Source: Paenibacillus yonginensis (GTDB lineage Bacteria > Bacillota > Bacilli > Paenibacillales > Paenibacillaceae). Taken from it: DNA of 64,000 bases. The stretch covers positions 4,286,001-4,350,000 of the forward strand of contig NZ_CP014167.1 in NCBI RefSeq assembly GCF_001685395.1, in the 5' to 3' direction. Numbering within the stretch: position 1 is the first letter of the stretch; each line of letters opens with the position of its first letter. Below are positions 16,548-25,788 of this stretch, one piece after another. The translations under genes were made by a program, and so were the position numbers. The notes below the pieces were generated by a model. The model searched no databases, was not told the origin of the DNA, and was given only the letters and a program-made list of their open reading frames with translations.

Positions 16548-17015
16548 ATGACCGTGAGCAACCAACTTATTTTATGGGCGACATTTGTGATCCCGTGGGC
16601 CAGTTTAATTTTTATGAAGAAGGACAGCATCCGAAGATACCTTCCGGCGGGCATGATGTCTGCATTCTTGAGTATTTTGGTTTGTGATATCGGGGTGGGC
16701 TGCAATTGGTGGGCTTTTCGGGAAACCACCTACCCGCTGGGAGTCTTCTCTTCGTACGTCTATGGATTATTTCCGGTCGTGCCGATGTGGATCTTGTATT
16801 TCACATATAAACGGTTCTGGCTGTTCTTCGGGGTGGAGATCTTGGCGAACGCGCTCTTCGCTTTTGTCATTCTGCGCTGGTTCGACAGGCTGGGGTTAGT
16901 CAGCTTTAATAGAGGCTGGCATGTATTTATTGCCGAGATTCTGATTACGCTGATCTTCTACGGATTTCAAAGGTGGCAGGAATCGGCCCGCCAGGAAAAC
17001 CGCGTGAGGCATTGA
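16548..17015 (+). CDS. Small polytopic membrane protein (CBO0543-like)
   Basis: A 155-residue protein with AAAGGAGGG upstream and about five predicted membrane helices (for example LILWATFVIPWASLIFM, AFLSILVCDIGVG, VYGLFPVVPMWILYF, ILANALFAFVIL, FIAEILITLIFYGF). It resembles the CBO0543-type membrane proteins common in spore-forming Bacillota, whose function is unknown. There are no obvious catalytic or transport motifs. The neighbouring larger membrane protein gene at 45287-46135 has a similar style. The gene is alone and ends before a bidirectional terminator. Confidence 0.65.
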   Translation: MTVSNQLILWATFVIPWASLIFMKKDSIRRYLPAGMMSAFLSILVCDIGVGCNWWAFRETTYPLGVFSSYVYGLFPVVPMWILYFTYKRFWLFFGVEILANALFAFVILRWFDRLGLVSFNRGWHVFIAEILITLIFYGFQRWQESARQENRVRH

Positions 17016-17079
17016 TTTTGATGGTATAAGCTGGTTTTAGAAAAAGGCCGGAACGGTGGAGCACAGGCCAAAAAAATCA

Positions 17080-17108
17080 AGCCGCGGGCGGCTGCCCACG
17101 GCTTTTCT
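17080..17108. terminator. Bidirectional terminator between membrane protein and araR
   Basis: AGCCGCGGGC (17080-17089) pairs with GCCCACGGCT (17094-17103) with one mismatch. TTTT follows on the plus strand, and an A7 run before it gives a U tail for araR. Confidence 0.75.
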
Positions 17109-17147
17109 GCTCCTGTACTGTCTAACATAAACGTCCAACGGGAAGGA

Positions 17148-18248
17148 CTATCTCTTGTTTACCGTCTCGCCTTCGATCAGCACGGGCTGATAATAGGTGC
17201 TGCTGGGCAAATCCTTTTTCCCCTGCAGCTTCTTGATAATCCAATCCGCTGCATCACGGCCCATTTGCTCCTGCGGATGGGTCAAGGTCGTCAGCTTGAT
17301 GTTTGCATTTTTAGCAATATAGGAATTATCCTGCCCAATTATTGACAATTCGTCCGGTATGGAGAGCCCCAGTTGTCTGCATACATTTACGACCTCCAGC
17401 CCCACCTCGTCGTTATAACAAACCAGCGCGGTCAATTCCTCTCTGTTGTCGTCCAGAAATTTCCTCAAATTGGCGTTTAGAGCATGTTTGGTTTCGGTAT
17501 TAAAAGAAAGCACCTGCTCCGGCCGGAACCGCAGCTTGGCTTCCCCCAGCGCTTTTATATACCCCTTCATGCGGTATTTCCCCTGCAGGTCGTCCATTTT
17601 GGCAACCAGCCCGATCTGGGTGTGTCCTTTGGCAATCAATTCCCGGGTCGCCAGATAGCTGGACTGTACGTCATCCAGGCAGAAGAAAGGCACGTCCAGC
17701 TCTTCATAATAAGCGTTGATCATAATAAATGGCACATCCTGCTCTTTAAACGACAGGTAATAAGCGATATTGGGATTGTACAAATTGCTTTTGGTAGGCT
17801 CGATAATCAGACCGTCTACGCCGAAGGAGAGCATCATTTCCAAAGCTTTCTTCTCCTGGGCGACGTCATTGTTAGTGCTGGCCAGAAGCAGCGAATAGTT
17901 ATCTTCGTTCAGACGCCCCTCAATGCCGCGGATGATCGAAGGGAAGATGTAATCGGAAATGTAAGTCGTAATCACGCCGATCGTTCGGTTGGCCGGATTC
18001 CCGCCTGACTTTGACCGGTATTGATTGCTGACATAGGTGCCGGACCCTTTCTCGCTTCTTAAAAATCCCTCGTTGGACAACTCCAGAATCGCCTTCCGAA
18101 CCGTCTGCCGGCTCACTTTGTAGGTCTCCTGAAGCGCAGCTTCCGTCGGGATTTGATCCCCCGGATTGTATCCTCCCGAAAGAATCTGACTTTTAAGCTC
18201 CTCTATAATTACCTGATATTTAGGTTTCACGCGATCCTCTTCTTTCAA
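17148..18248 (-). CDS. araR: Arabinose-responsive repressor AraR
   Basis: A 366-residue protein, nearly the length of Bacillus subtilis AraR (362). A GntR-type winged helix occupies residues 6-75 (YQVIIEELKSQILSGGYNPG, SRQTVRKAILELSNEGFL, GSGTYV). It is fused to a LacI/GalR-type sugar-binding domain (about 88-360; RTIGVITTYISDYIFPSIIR, VDGLIIEPTKSN, LSIIGQDNS). This GntR-LacI hybrid is diagnostic for AraR, which releases DNA on binding L-arabinose. It is divergent from the ara operon, and the shared 333-bp gap holds a site identical to the known AraR consensus. Autoregulation is likely, as in Bacillus. Confidence 0.95.
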   Translation of the reverse strand: MKEEDRVKPKYQVIIEELKSQILSGGYNPGDQIPTEAALQETYKVSRQTVRKAILELSNEGFLRSEKGSGTYVSNQYRSKSGGNPANRTIGVITTYISDYIFPSIIRGIEGRLNEDNYSLLLASTNNDVAQEKKALEMMLSFGVDGLIIEPTKSNLYNPNIAYYLSFKEQDVPFIMINAYYEELDVPFFCLDDVQSSYLATRELIAKGHTQIGLVAKMDDLQGKYRMKGYIKALGEAKLRFRPEQVLSFNTETKHALNANLRKFLDDNREELTALVCYNDEVGLEVVNVCRQLGLSIPDELSIIGQDNSYIAKNANIKLTTLTHPQEQMGRDAADWIIKKLQGKKDLPSSTYYQPVLIEGETVNKR

Positions 18249-18336
18249 AGTTGTTCGTATTCCTATTCATGGGTCTGAAAAATTTGTATGGTCGTATTGT
18301 ATCACTCTTTTTTGAGTGGGGAAAGAACCCTGCTCT

Positions 18337-18352
18337 ATTTGTACGTACAAAT
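18337..18352. promoter_or_regulatory. AraR operator 1 (consensus site, araR-proximal)
   Basis: ATTTGTACGTACAAAT is a perfect 16-bp palindrome and identical to the AraR consensus I know from Bacillus. It lies 89 bp upstream of the araR start. Confidence 0.9.
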
Positions 18353-18454
18353 CCTTTATGAATAATGGTTGGCAAATAAATAATTCGCTTTCATAACTTT
18401 AAATGTATCTCTGTATAAATAGATATGAGCCTTTAAACGAAGTTATGGTTTTAT

Positions 18455-18470
18455 ATATGTATGTATAAAT
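18455..18470. promoter_or_regulatory. Weak AraR operator 2
   Basis: ATATGTATGTATAAAT matches the consensus at 13 of 16 positions. It lies 17 bp upstream of operator 3, which would suit cooperative binding. Confidence 0.5.
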
Positions 18471-18481
18471 ATTATTAATAA

Positions 18482-18511
18482 TTGACAAATGTACGTACAT
18501 AAACCTATACT
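18482..18511 (+). promoter_or_regulatory. ara operon promoter with AraR operator 3 in the spacer
   Basis: TTGACA (18482-18487) and TATACT (18506-18511) are 18 bp apart. AAATGTACGTACATAA (18487-18502; 12 of 16 to consensus, perfect 12-bp core palindrome) fills the spacer, so AraR binding would block RNA polymerase directly. Confidence 0.85.
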
Positions 18512-18581
18512 AGGCCCATAAAGGAAAGCGCCTTCTTCTTACATATGTAGGAGGGGAACGATAGCGGGGAGGGAGTGCAAA

Positions 18582-20186
18582 GTGTCAGACCAGGCAAAGG
18601 TGAAGCAGTCAATCTCCCGGGGAGAGACTTCCTTGGGAATCGAATTCGGTTCGACCCGGATCAAAGCGGTGCTGATTGATTCCCGTTTCGAAACCATTGC
18701 ATCCGGAAGTTATGAATGGGAGAACCGCCTTCAGGACGGATTCTGGACGTACAGCCTGGCGGATGTGATGACGGGGCTTCGGGAAGCTTACAGCGAGATG
18801 AAGCAGGAGGTAGAACGTAAATACGGCATCACGATTCGAACAGTCGGCTCAATCGGCTTCTCGGCTATGATGCATGGATACATGGCTTTTGACAGCTCGG
18901 GAGAGCTGCTGGTTCCTTTCCGAACCTGGCGCAATGCGACCACCGGCGCTGCGGCCAAACAGCTAACGGATTTATTCCAGTTCAACATCCCCGAACGGTG
19001 GAGTATTGCCCATTTGTATCAGGCGGTTCTTAACGGGGAAGACCATGTAGCCCGTATTGATTACATGACTACCTTATCCGGCTTCATTCACTGGCTGCTT
19101 ACCGGTGACAAAGCCATCGGCATCGGGGATGCGTCCGGCATGTTCCCGATTGATGAATCCGCGCAGGATTACAACAAAGCGATGCTCGAACAATTCGACG
19201 AGCTTGTTGCTGATAAAGGGTATCCTTGGAAGCTGAAGGACCTGCTGCCCAAGGTCTATGTCTCCGGCGAGCAGGCCGGCGTGTTGAGCGAAGCGGGAGC
19301 CGGAATGCTGGATCCCTCGCTGGACCTGCAGCCGGGCATCCCGCTGTGTCCCCCGGAAGGCGATGCGGGAACGGGAATGGTCGCTACGAACAGCGTACGC
19401 AAGCGCACCGGCAACGTATCCGTGGGAACGTCCGTATTTGCGATGATGGTGCTGGAGAAGGAACTATCCCAGGTTTACCCGGAAATCGACCTGGTTACGA
19501 CGCCAAGCGGAAGTCCGGTAGGGATGGTGCATGCGAACAATTGCTCCAGCGATATGAACGCCTGGCTGGGGTTGTTCCGTGAATTCTCCGAGGCGATGGG
19601 GCACCAGGCCGATTCGGAGAAACTGTTCGGCGTCATGCTTGGCAAAGCTCTGGAAGCCGATCCGGACGGCGGAGGTTTGCTCAGCTATGGTTATTACTCC
19701 GGCGAGAACCTTACCGGTCTTGAGCAGGGCCGCCCGCTGTTCGTCCGCTCGCCTGAAAGCCGGTTCAACCTGGCCAATTTTATGCGGACTCACCTGTTCT
19801 CCGCATTTGGCGCTTTGCGGCTTGGCATGGAGATTCTGACGCAGCAGGAGAAGGTGTCTATTGACCGCATATGGGCGCATGGCGGCTTATTCAAGACACC
19901 GGTAGTAGGGCAGAAGATCGTGGCAGCAGCGATGAATACGCCGGTTTCGGTCATGGCGACGGCCAGCGAAGGCGGAGCCTGGGGCATGGCGATTCTGGCT
20001 TCCTATATGAGCAGCAAAGAAGCGGGAGAGGGCCTGGAGGACTTTCTAGACCACAGAGTCTTCAAAGACGTGCCTGCTCTGGAAATGGAGCCGGACGAAA
20101 CGGATGTTAAAGGCTTTGAAGCGTTTATCAAGCGGTACAAACAAGGCTTGGCGATTGAGCAGGCCGCAGTGGATTATCTGGTTTGA
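18582..20186 (+). CDS. FGGY-family ribulokinase (AraK-type, not classical AraB)
   Basis: A 534-residue sugar kinase with the FGGY N-terminal nucleotide loop [15 protein letters not shown] (about residues 19-33) and the C-terminal ATP-site block ([41 protein letters not shown]). The start is GTG with GGGGAGGGA upstream. By position, first in an AraR-controlled operon with araD and araA, it should phosphorylate L-ribulose at O5. Its sequence differs markedly from Bacillus AraB, lacking the classical GVDFGTLSGRA start. I recall a non-orthologous ribulokinase (AraK) described in clostridial arabinose regulons, and this may belong there. Xylulose or another ketose as substrate cannot be excluded. 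Confidence 0.82.
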   Translation: MSDQAKVKQSISRGETSLGIEFGSTRIKAVLIDSRFETIASGSYEWENRLQDGFWTYSLADVMTGLREAYSEMKQEVERKYGITIRTVGSIGFSAMMHGYMAFDSSGELLVPFRTWRNATTGAAAKQLTDLFQFNIPERWSIAHLYQAVLNGEDHVARIDYMTTLSGFIHWLLTGDKAIGIGDASGMFPIDESAQDYNKAMLEQFDELVADKGYPWKLKDLLPKVYVSGEQAGVLSEAGAGMLDPSLDLQPGIPLCPPEGDAGTGMVATNSVRKRTGNVSVGTSVFAMMVLEKELSQVYPEIDLVTTPSGSPVGMVHANNCSSDMNAWLGLFREFSEAMGHQADSEKLFGVMLGKALEADPDGGGLLSYGYYSGENLTGLEQGRPLFVRSPESRFNLANFMRTHLFSAFGALRLGMEILTQQEKVSIDRIWAHGGLFKTPVVGQKIVAAAMNTPVSVMATASEGGAWGMAILASYMSSKEAGEGLEDFLDHRVFKDVPALEMEPDETDVKGFEAFIKRYKQGLAIEQAAVDYLV

Positions 20187-20202
20187 GTAAGGAGGGATAA
20201 AC

Positions 20203-20898
20203 ATGCTGGAACAGTTGAAGGAAGAAGTCTATCAAGCGAATCTGGATTTGCCCAGACATGGGCTTGTGAAATATACGTGGGGAAATGTAAGCGCGGTGGA
20301 CCGCGAAAGCGGATATTTTGTGATCAAACCGAGCGGCATCGAATACGACAAACTGAAACCGTCTGATATGGTCGTCGTCGACCTGGAGGGCAACGTAGTT
20401 GAGGGACCCTACCGGCCTTCCTCGGATACGCCGACCCATGCCGTGTTATACAAGCACTATCCGCAAATCGGCGGCATCGTGCATACCCATTCCACCTGGG
20501 CAACGGTTTGGGCACAGGCAGGTTTGGATGTGCCTGTCATGGGCACTACACATGCGGATACCTTCTATGGTTCCATTCCTTGTGCCCGTTTCTTGACGAA
20601 AGAAGAGGTTGATCGGGATTATGAGGCGGAAACCGGCCGAGTTATCGTTGAAACGTTTGAAGAACGAGGTTTGGATGTACTGGCCGTTCCGGGCGTGCTG
20701 CTGCACGGCCATGCGCCGTTTACCTGGGGGAAAGACGCCAAATCAGCGGTGATGAACAGCGTTGTGCTGGAAGAGGTTTGTAAAATGAACTTGTTCGCAA
20801 GGGAATTAAACCGTTTTGCGAAAGAACTGCCGCAGCCGATTCTTGATAAACACTATTTGCGCAAACACGGGGCCAATGCTTATTACGGACAGAAATAA
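20203..20898 (+). CDS. araD: L-ribulose-5-phosphate 4-epimerase
   Basis: A 231-residue class II aldolase-fold enzyme, the same length as E. coli AraD. It has [19 protein letters not shown] (about residues 28-46), the zinc-binding [12 protein letters not shown] (about 95-106), HADTFYG, and the third metal ligand in [11 protein letters not shown] (near 171). It interconverts L-ribulose 5-phosphate and D-xylulose 5-phosphate by a retro-aldol reaction in the cytoplasm. AAGGAGGG precedes the ATG, 16 bp after the kinase stop. Second gene of the ara operon. Confidence 0.95.
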   Translation: MLEQLKEEVYQANLDLPRHGLVKYTWGNVSAVDRESGYFVIKPSGIEYDKLKPSDMVVVDLEGNVVEGPYRPSSDTPTHAVLYKHYPQIGGIVHTHSTWATVWAQAGLDVPVMGTTHADTFYGSIPCARFLTKEEVDRDYEAETGRVIVETFEERGLDVLAVPGVLLHGHAPFTWGKDAKSAVMNSVVLEEVCKMNLFARELNRFAKELPQPILDKHYLRKHGANAYYGQK

Positions 20899-20928
20899 AT
20901 CATTTTTTAGAAAAGGGGAGGATGGTCA

Positions 20929-22353
20929 ATGTCAACCTTGGGAGCGAAGGAGTTTTGGTTTATCGTAGGTTCGCAGCATCTTTATGGGGAAGAAGCGCTG
21001 GCGGAAGTGAAGGCCCATGCGCAGACCATGACCGATGCTTTAAATGAAAGCGGGCTACTGCCTTATCCGCTGGTTCTGCAGGAGCTGGCCGTTAGTGCAG
21101 ACACAATCACAAGCCTGATGAAAGAGGTCAACTACCGGGACGAGGTGGCCGGCGTCATCACATGGATGCATACGTTCTCACCGGCGAAAATGTGGATTCG
21201 CGGAACAAAACTTCTGCAGAAGCCCCTGCTTCATCTCGCTACGCAGTTCAACGAAAGCATCCCTTGGTCGACGATCGACATGGACTTCATGAACCTGAAC
21301 CAGGCCGCGCATGGCGACCGGGAATACGGCTTTATCAACGCCCGGCTCAAGAAACGCAACAAAATCGTGGTCGGGTATTGGGAGCGCCCGGAGGTGCAGC
21401 AGCAGATCGCGGCTTGGATGGACGTGGCGGTGGCCTACAACGAAAGCTTCAACATTAAAGTGGCCCGCTTTGGAGATAACATGCGCAATGTTGGCGTTAC
21501 CGAAGGGGATAAGGTGGAAGCGCAAATTCAGTTTGGGTGGACGGTGGACTATTTTGGCATTGGCGACCTGGTCGAATACGTGAATGTGGTTAAGGATGAA
21601 GAGGTAGACCGTTTGTTCAAGGAATATGCCGAGCTTTACGAATTTGATTACGGTGCCTATAGCAGAGAAGATTGGGAAGCCAGCGTTAAAGTGCAGGCCC
21701 GTTATGAAATTGCAATTAAAAGATTTCTGGACAACGGCGGGTATAAGGCTTTTACAACAAACTTTGAAGATTTGCATGGCATGAAGCAGCTTCCAGGACT
21801 GGCCGTTCAGCGCCTGATGGCACAGGGATACGGCTTTGCCGGTGAGGGGGATTGGAAGACGGCGGCGCTGGACCGTTTGCTGAAAATCATGAGCCATAAC
21901 CAGTCCACCGGCTTTATGGAGGACTACACCTACGAGCTGGCCCCTGGACAGGAATCGATTCTCCAGTCGCATATGCTGGAGGTGGATCCGACCTTGGCCG
22001 GGAATAGACCGAAGATCGTCGTCTCCCCGCTTGGCATTGGCGGCAAGGAAGATCCGGCACGTCTGGTGTTCGATGGCAAATCCGGCGACGGCGTTGTCGT
22101 TTCAATGGCTGACTTTGGCACACATTTCAAGCTTCTGATCAATGAGGTTTCCGCCTTTGAGCCGGCGGTTCCGGCTCCCAAACTTCCCGTAGCCCGCGTG
22201 CTTTGGAACGTGAAGCCGAACTTCCAGGACGGGGTGAAAGCCTGGATCGAGAACGGCGGCGGGCATCATACCGTGGTTTCGCTGAACCTGACAACGGATC
22301 AAATTGAAACCTATGCCAAGCTTGTAGGACTGGAATACGTGATCATCAAGTAG
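20929..22353 (+). CDS. araA: L-arabinose isomerase
   Basis: A 474-residue enzyme, slightly shorter than the approximately 500-residue Bacillus and E. coli proteins. Start ATG 20929 follows GGGGAGG. N-terminal [16 protein letters not shown] and [18 protein letters not shown] are characteristic. The manganese ligands expected from E. coli AraA appear as Glu in [13 protein letters not shown], Glu in [10 protein letters not shown], His in [14 protein letters not shown] and His in [12 protein letters not shown]. It converts L-arabinose to L-ribulose. Last gene of the operon. The order kinase-araD-araA differs from the Bacillus subtilis araABD order. No arabinose transporter or arabinofuranosidase adjoins it. 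Confidence 0.96.
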   Translation: MSTLGAKEFWFIVGSQHLYGEEALAEVKAHAQTMTDALNESGLLPYPLVLQELAVSADTITSLMKEVNYRDEVAGVITWMHTFSPAKMWIRGTKLLQKPLLHLATQFNESIPWSTIDMDFMNLNQAAHGDREYGFINARLKKRNKIVVGYWERPEVQQQIAAWMDVAVAYNESFNIKVARFGDNMRNVGVTEGDKVEAQIQFGWTVDYFGIGDLVEYVNVVKDEEVDRLFKEYAELYEFDYGAYSREDWEASVKVQARYEIAIKRFLDNGGYKAFTTNFEDLHGMKQLPGLAVQRLMAQGYGFAGEGDWKTAALDRLLKIMSHNQSTGFMEDYTYELAPGQESILQSHMLEVDPTLAGNRPKIVVSPLGIGGKEDPARLVFDGKSGDGVVVSMADFGTHFKLLINEVSAFEPAVPAPKLPVARVLWNVKPNFQDGVKAWIENGGGHHTVVSLNLTTDQIETYAKLVGLEYVIIK

Positions 22354-22420
22354 GGGGAGGTTGCAGCTAGCCTGAGCCCCAAATCATAATAGTCAGCCCG
22401 CTTACGGGGCCTTACAAATC

Positions 22421-22449
22421 AGGCCGGAGCCAAAGCTCCGGCCTTTTTG
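22421..22449 (+). terminator. Terminator of the ara operon
   Basis: AGGCCGGAGC (22421-22430), loop CAAA, GCTCCGGCCT (22435-22444), then a T tract. Confidence 0.93.
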
Positions 22450-22491
22450 TGCTATTCTACAATTTTGAGTCTATTCCGTAGTTTTAAACCT

Positions 22492-22806
22492 TTATTTCTC
22501 TATCCACAAAAAAAGGTAGTGCTTACCATTAAGGCGATATTCCCAAACGCGTACTTTTCCTTCATATCTTCTATGTCTGACTAATTCATAAACAAGGGCA
22601 TGGACTAACTTAGGATCAGTTGAGATGTATCCATTGTAATCATGACCTATTTTATTGTAAGAATCAGATAGTACCCATTCAGAGGCTTCTCTTAATGTAT
22701 CGAAATGTACATGGTCTTCAAACCATGTAATACCCTTGGGTAATTTACTATTTTTTAATTTATCCGGAAGAGCCTCCAAATAACTTCCATCGCCATCATA
22801 ATACAT
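22492..22806 (-). CDS. Small uncharacterised protein
   Basis: A 104-residue soluble protein, AT-richer than the ara genes. GGAGGAGGGG lies upstream of the ATG. Visible patterns are MYYDGDGSYLEALPDKL, a helix DTLREASEWVLSDSYN, and a basic beta-rich end (VRVWEYRLNGKHYLFLWIEK). I do not recognise the family. The composition and solitary position just outside a segment of transferred-looking genes would suit an accessory gene, perhaps an immunity or toxin-inhibitor protein, but nothing in the sequence shows that. Confidence 0.55.
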   Translation of the reverse strand: MYYDGDGSYLEALPDKLKNSKLPKGITWFEDHVHFDTLREASEWVLSDSYNKIGHDYNGYISTDPKLVHALVYELVRHRRYEGKVRVWEYRLNGKHYLFLWIEK

Positions 22807-22932
22807 TTCGTTTAATTCCCCTCCTCCCGCTTATGAATCCTTAACAATAAATACTCCTTGGTTGAGCAGAACTTATCCCTCCGGAATCACCGCTAATGGA
22901 GAAGTTAAAAGATTTGTTATTAAACTAACTTT

Positions 22933-22946
22933 CCCGTTAGCTTAAT
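22933..22946. repeat. Direct repeat, left copy (CCCGTTAGCTTAAT)
   Basis: The identical 14 bases occur at 30999-31012. Both copies are preceded by an AAACTAAC motif (22922-22929; 30969-30976), with 3 versus 22 bases between motif and repeat. The look is of an insertion-sequence end remnant. The two copies bracket about 8 kb of accessory genes. Confidence 0.55.
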
Positions 22947-23019
22947 GAGGCTGCGATACATTTTCGTGGCAACCTCATTAACATCCTTTATTTAACTATC
23001 ATTTCACGACCCTTTCGGT

Positions 23020-23820
23020 TTAAATCGTTTTAATCATATTTCCATCAATAACATAATCCGCTCCGGTAATCATTGAAGCCCGCTCCGAAGCAAGGAAAAC
23101 TGCAAGGTTTGCAATATCTTCGGCTTCTGCAAATTTCCCCAAGGTTATACCAGCCATTTTAGGCAGCTCTTCAAAAACTTTTTCGGAATCCATCGCTGCA
23201 AATGAACCGATTGTTTTGGCCATTCCGTTTTCAGGGTCTTGCCACAAAGGGGTTACTACCGGTCCAGGGGAGATTGAGTTAACTCTAATATTTCGGGGTC
23301 CAAACTCACCAGCCAGCATTTTCGTCAAATTATTAAGTGCCGCTTTGGTAGTGCCATAAATAGGCAATAACATTTCGGGCATCCGTGCATTTACTGAAGA
23401 GATATTTACAATTGCCCTCTCATCGTTCTTTAGGATATGCGGTAATGCTGCTTGAGTAAAACGAACAACGCTAAACAAATTTAAATCATAAAGTTGTTCC
23501 CATTCCTCATTTGGCGTAGCCAAAAAACCTTCTCCTCTTCTCTTGTCAACCGCCCCGATACTATTGATTAAAATGTCGATTCTGCCGAACACTTCACCGA
23601 GTTTCTTAGAAAGTTCAGCTGTATTGCGTTCCATACTGACATCAATCGGTAGATGTTTGACTGATTTTTTTTCAACAAGATCAGCCAATTCCTCCGTTAA
23701 AGTCCGACTTACCGCGACGACACTTGCCCCTTCCTCGATAAATTTTCGAACGATAGCGAGTCCAATTCCTTTACTTGCTCCGGTAACGACAGCTACTTTA
23801 TTGGTTAATTTAAGATCCAT
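23020..23820 (-). CDS. SDR family oxidoreductase (FabG-like)
   Basis: A 266-residue classical SDR with TGASKGIG (residues 13-20), NSIG near 88-91 in place of the common NNAG, SSVNAR and the catalytic YGTTK near 155. The C-terminal block FLASERASMITGADYVIDG is the FabG-type end. TAGGAGG precedes the start. AT-rich codon use differs from the flanking ara genes. It lies near the left edge of an accessory segment with several other SDR genes. The substrate is unknown. Replacement of NNAG by NSIG is a mild oddity that should not abolish activity since the Asn is retained. Confidence 0.85.
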   Translation of the reverse strand: MDLKLTNKVAVVTGASKGIGLAIVRKFIEEGASVVAVSRTLTEELADLVEKKSVKHLPIDVSMERNTAELSKKLGEVFGRIDILINSIGAVDKRRGEGFLATPNEEWEQLYDLNLFSVVRFTQAALPHILKNDERAIVNISSVNARMPEMLLPIYGTTKAALNNLTKMLAGEFGPRNIRVNSISPGPVVTPLWQDPENGMAKTIGSFAAMDSEKVFEELPKMAGITLGKFAEAEDIANLAVFLASERASMITGADYVIDGNMIKTI

Positions 23821-23937
23821 GTTTACCTCCTAAAGCTTCCGCTTTTAAAATTTAAATTTGATTTCCAAGCATTATTCCTTTGATGAAAACAATGTTTACA
23901 ACTAATTACATCGTACAATTTAGGTAGATCCTTATTT

Positions 23938-24172
23938 TCACGCAATAGGTGTTCCATTAGGCATTTCAGTATCCGGCTTTAATAGAATTCCCTATAATTT
24001 CCTCAACCTTGTAATGCTTAGTTATTTGTGCACTTGAGGATTTCAGCCCGATCTCCGGTCCAAAATCAATTTTTAGCTTTATCGCAGGGATCTTTGCTTC
24101 TTCAAAAAACTCCGCTTCCTTAATCGTTCCGACACGGATATCTAGTGCTGCAAAATCATCGATCGTTGCCAA
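23938..24172 (-). pseudogene. csaA: csaA chaperone gene with internal deletion
   Basis: The first 62 codons match CsaA ([48 protein letters not shown]), the tRNA-binding-fold secretion chaperone of about 110 residues. The frame then ends after NSIKAGY at 23966. Shifting frame, the next codons read [17 protein letters not shown] and stop at 23938, which is the authentic CsaA C-terminus. About 30-35 residues of the middle (the NFPPRRI...GFKSE...LGG segment of CsaA) are missing and the frame is changed at the junction. A short deletion therefore joined the two ends out of frame. The dimer and substrate pocket should be lost. Confidence 0.82.
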
Positions 24173-24220
24173 CGTTTGGCCTCATCCCCACTAAAGCCTT
24201 TAACCCCTCGGTGCTGCATT

Positions 24221-24544
24221 TTACTGCGCTGGGCGGAACGGCTGCAGGAGTCGAATCCCTTCCTCAATAGATCCCTCCATCAGTTCTAAAAGCTGGGGCA
24301 CCAGTTCCTGCATCCGTGGGGCGCTCAGGTGCCGATCGAGAGCATCCCGGTTTTCCCAGCGCTCGTAGATGATGAATGTACCGGGCTGGCCTTCTACCTC
24401 GTGAGCCTCATAGTCAATATTGCCCAAGTCGTTGCGCGACGGAGTGACAGCAGCGGTCATAAATGCCTTCATCTCGGCTTCTCTCCCTGCCTTAGCTCTT
24501 GCCTCCCAAAGTACAGTAACGTTACGGTTCTTTGTATCGTTCAT
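24221..24544 (-). CDS. Putative quinol monooxygenase (ABM domain, YgiN-like)
   Basis: A 107-residue single-domain protein of the antibiotic-biosynthesis-monooxygenase family. The ferredoxin-like fold shows as VTVLWEARAKAGREAEMKAF, then NIDYEAHEVEGQPGTFIIYE, RWENRDALDRHLSAPRM and a last helix. Such cofactor-free enzymes oxidise quinols or polycyclic substrates, or handle reactive aldehydes. TTAGGAGG precedes the ATG. It lies on the same strand between an FAD monooxygenase gene (104 bp upstream) and the broken csaA gene. A functional link with the flavin monooxygenase is plausible but unproven. Confidence 0.83.
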   Translation of the reverse strand: MNDTKNRNVTVLWEARAKAGREAEMKAFMTAAVTPSRNDLGNIDYEAHEVEGQPGTFIIYERWENRDALDRHLSAPRMQELVPQLLELMEGSIEEGIRLLQPFRPAQ

Positions 24545-24648
24545 TCTAATTCCTCCTAATTTATAAATACTTCGATTTTGGCTTTACCGTTTTCTCGGGG
24601 GGTCAAATTCCCCGTTTACACTTGTATCAATGGCTTAGCTTAATGCTG

Positions 24649-25743
24649 TTATAAGCTCCCAAAAGTGCGATTAAAGCCTTGGCCCGCAAAAACATCTTGA
24701 CGAACTATATCTAAACGGCGTGTTTGATATTCGCTCAAAGCATTTATTATCGAATTCGGATACTTTTTAAGGGCATCCATAATGGCAACCGTATCATCAA
24801 GTGAGTCATTAAAGCCTGCCCCTGTCATTGGCGACATGGTATGTGCTGCGTCGCCGATCATGGCAATTCTTCCTTTTGACAAGATATTAGGGATGTATTC
24901 ATTAACAGGTGCCCCGATTAAACTGCGATCCTTAATTGCGATTTGCAAAACGGCATCCTCTTCTTTACTCCAATTGGCTTGGCTGGTTTGTGATAATTCT
25001 TCTAGCAGCGAATCCGGAACAGCTTCACCGTATAAGGAATGCTGAGCAATCCCGTCCTTTAACACGCCTAATTCAGACAGCAATGGATTATGCGAGTGAT
25101 CAAACCAGCAAAAACCTATCCACCGCTGGCCGGGCTGGGTTCCCCCCTCTTTCCCCGGCATCACCGCAGTTGTCAATTTACCGGCTGCACTATCGCTGAA
25201 ATAAGCGCTCGAAAGCTGCCGTTTTCTCCAGTCCCTCTTTGGCAGTAAATTTTCATCCACTTTCCCTACCCAAGCCAGATAGCCAGCATAATCTGCAAAT
25301 GGTTTGTCAGGGCTTAAATAACGGCGGACCATACTTCGATATCCATCTGCGCCAATCAAGAAGTCTCCTTTAAACGTCTGCTCCTCTTCACTGGTAGCCC
25401 AGGCAGATGATTCATTTTGCCCAACACTAGCAATTCGTGTATGGTGCTGAAGGGTAATGCCAGGTTCTTTAGCGACTGCGTTGAGTAAACGTTCTTGAAT
25501 GGCTGACCAGGCTTCAACATGGTTGTTACCATTGGATGCCAAGTGTCTCAATTCTCGTTCAATTTCACTATTATGATAAGGCTTTGTGTGTAAGCGAATA
25601 AAAGTACCATTTCTTAAGGATGAATCTGCAGCACGTTCAAGAATGGTCACTGTATAACCAGAACGGGATAACGCAAGCCCCATCATTAGACCACCTAAAG
25701 ATCCACCTACAATAATGGCATGTTCAACCTGTTGTTGTGACAT
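24649..25743 (-). CDS. FAD-dependent monooxygenase (aromatic hydroxylase family)
   Basis: A 364-residue flavoprotein. An N-terminal FAD-binding Rossmann motif (AIIVGGSLGGLMMGLALSRS, then VTILERA) comes first. GADGYRSMVRRYL near residue 125 and GDAAHTMSPMTGAGFNDSLD near 297-316 are the DG and GD motifs of class A (PHBH-type) hydroxylases. These use NAD(P)H and oxygen to hydroxylate aromatic or polyketide substrates; tetracycline-inactivating TetX-like enzymes belong to the same superfamily. GGAGAAGG precedes the ATG. At 364 residues it is at the short end for the family, but all the motifs are present. Substrate unknown. Confidence 0.88.
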   Translation of the reverse strand: MSQQQVEHAIIVGGSLGGLMMGLALSRSGYTVTILERAADSSLRNGTFIRLHTKPYHNSEIERELRHLASNGNNHVEAWSAIQERLLNAVAKEPGITLQHHTRIASVGQNESSAWATSEEEQTFKGDFLIGADGYRSMVRRYLSPDKPFADYAGYLAWVGKVDENLLPKRDWRKRQLSSAYFSDSAAGKLTTAVMPGKEGGTQPGQRWIGFCWFDHSHNPLLSELGVLKDGIAQHSLYGEAVPDSLLEELSQTSQANWSKEEDAVLQIAIKDRSLIGAPVNEYIPNILSKGRIAMIGDAAHTMSPMTGAGFNDSLDDTVAIMDALKKYPNSIINALSEYQTRRLDIVRQDVFAGQGFNRTFGSL

Positions 25744-25788
25744 GATTCCTTCTCCTGTTTTGTAATGGGGAATTCGTAAAAAAATCCG

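Noticed and set aside
18380..18450. CcpA cre boxes in the araR-ara gap
   Set aside because: Two stretches (around 18388 and 18432) match the cre consensus at only about 11 of 14 positions, too weak to list as sites.
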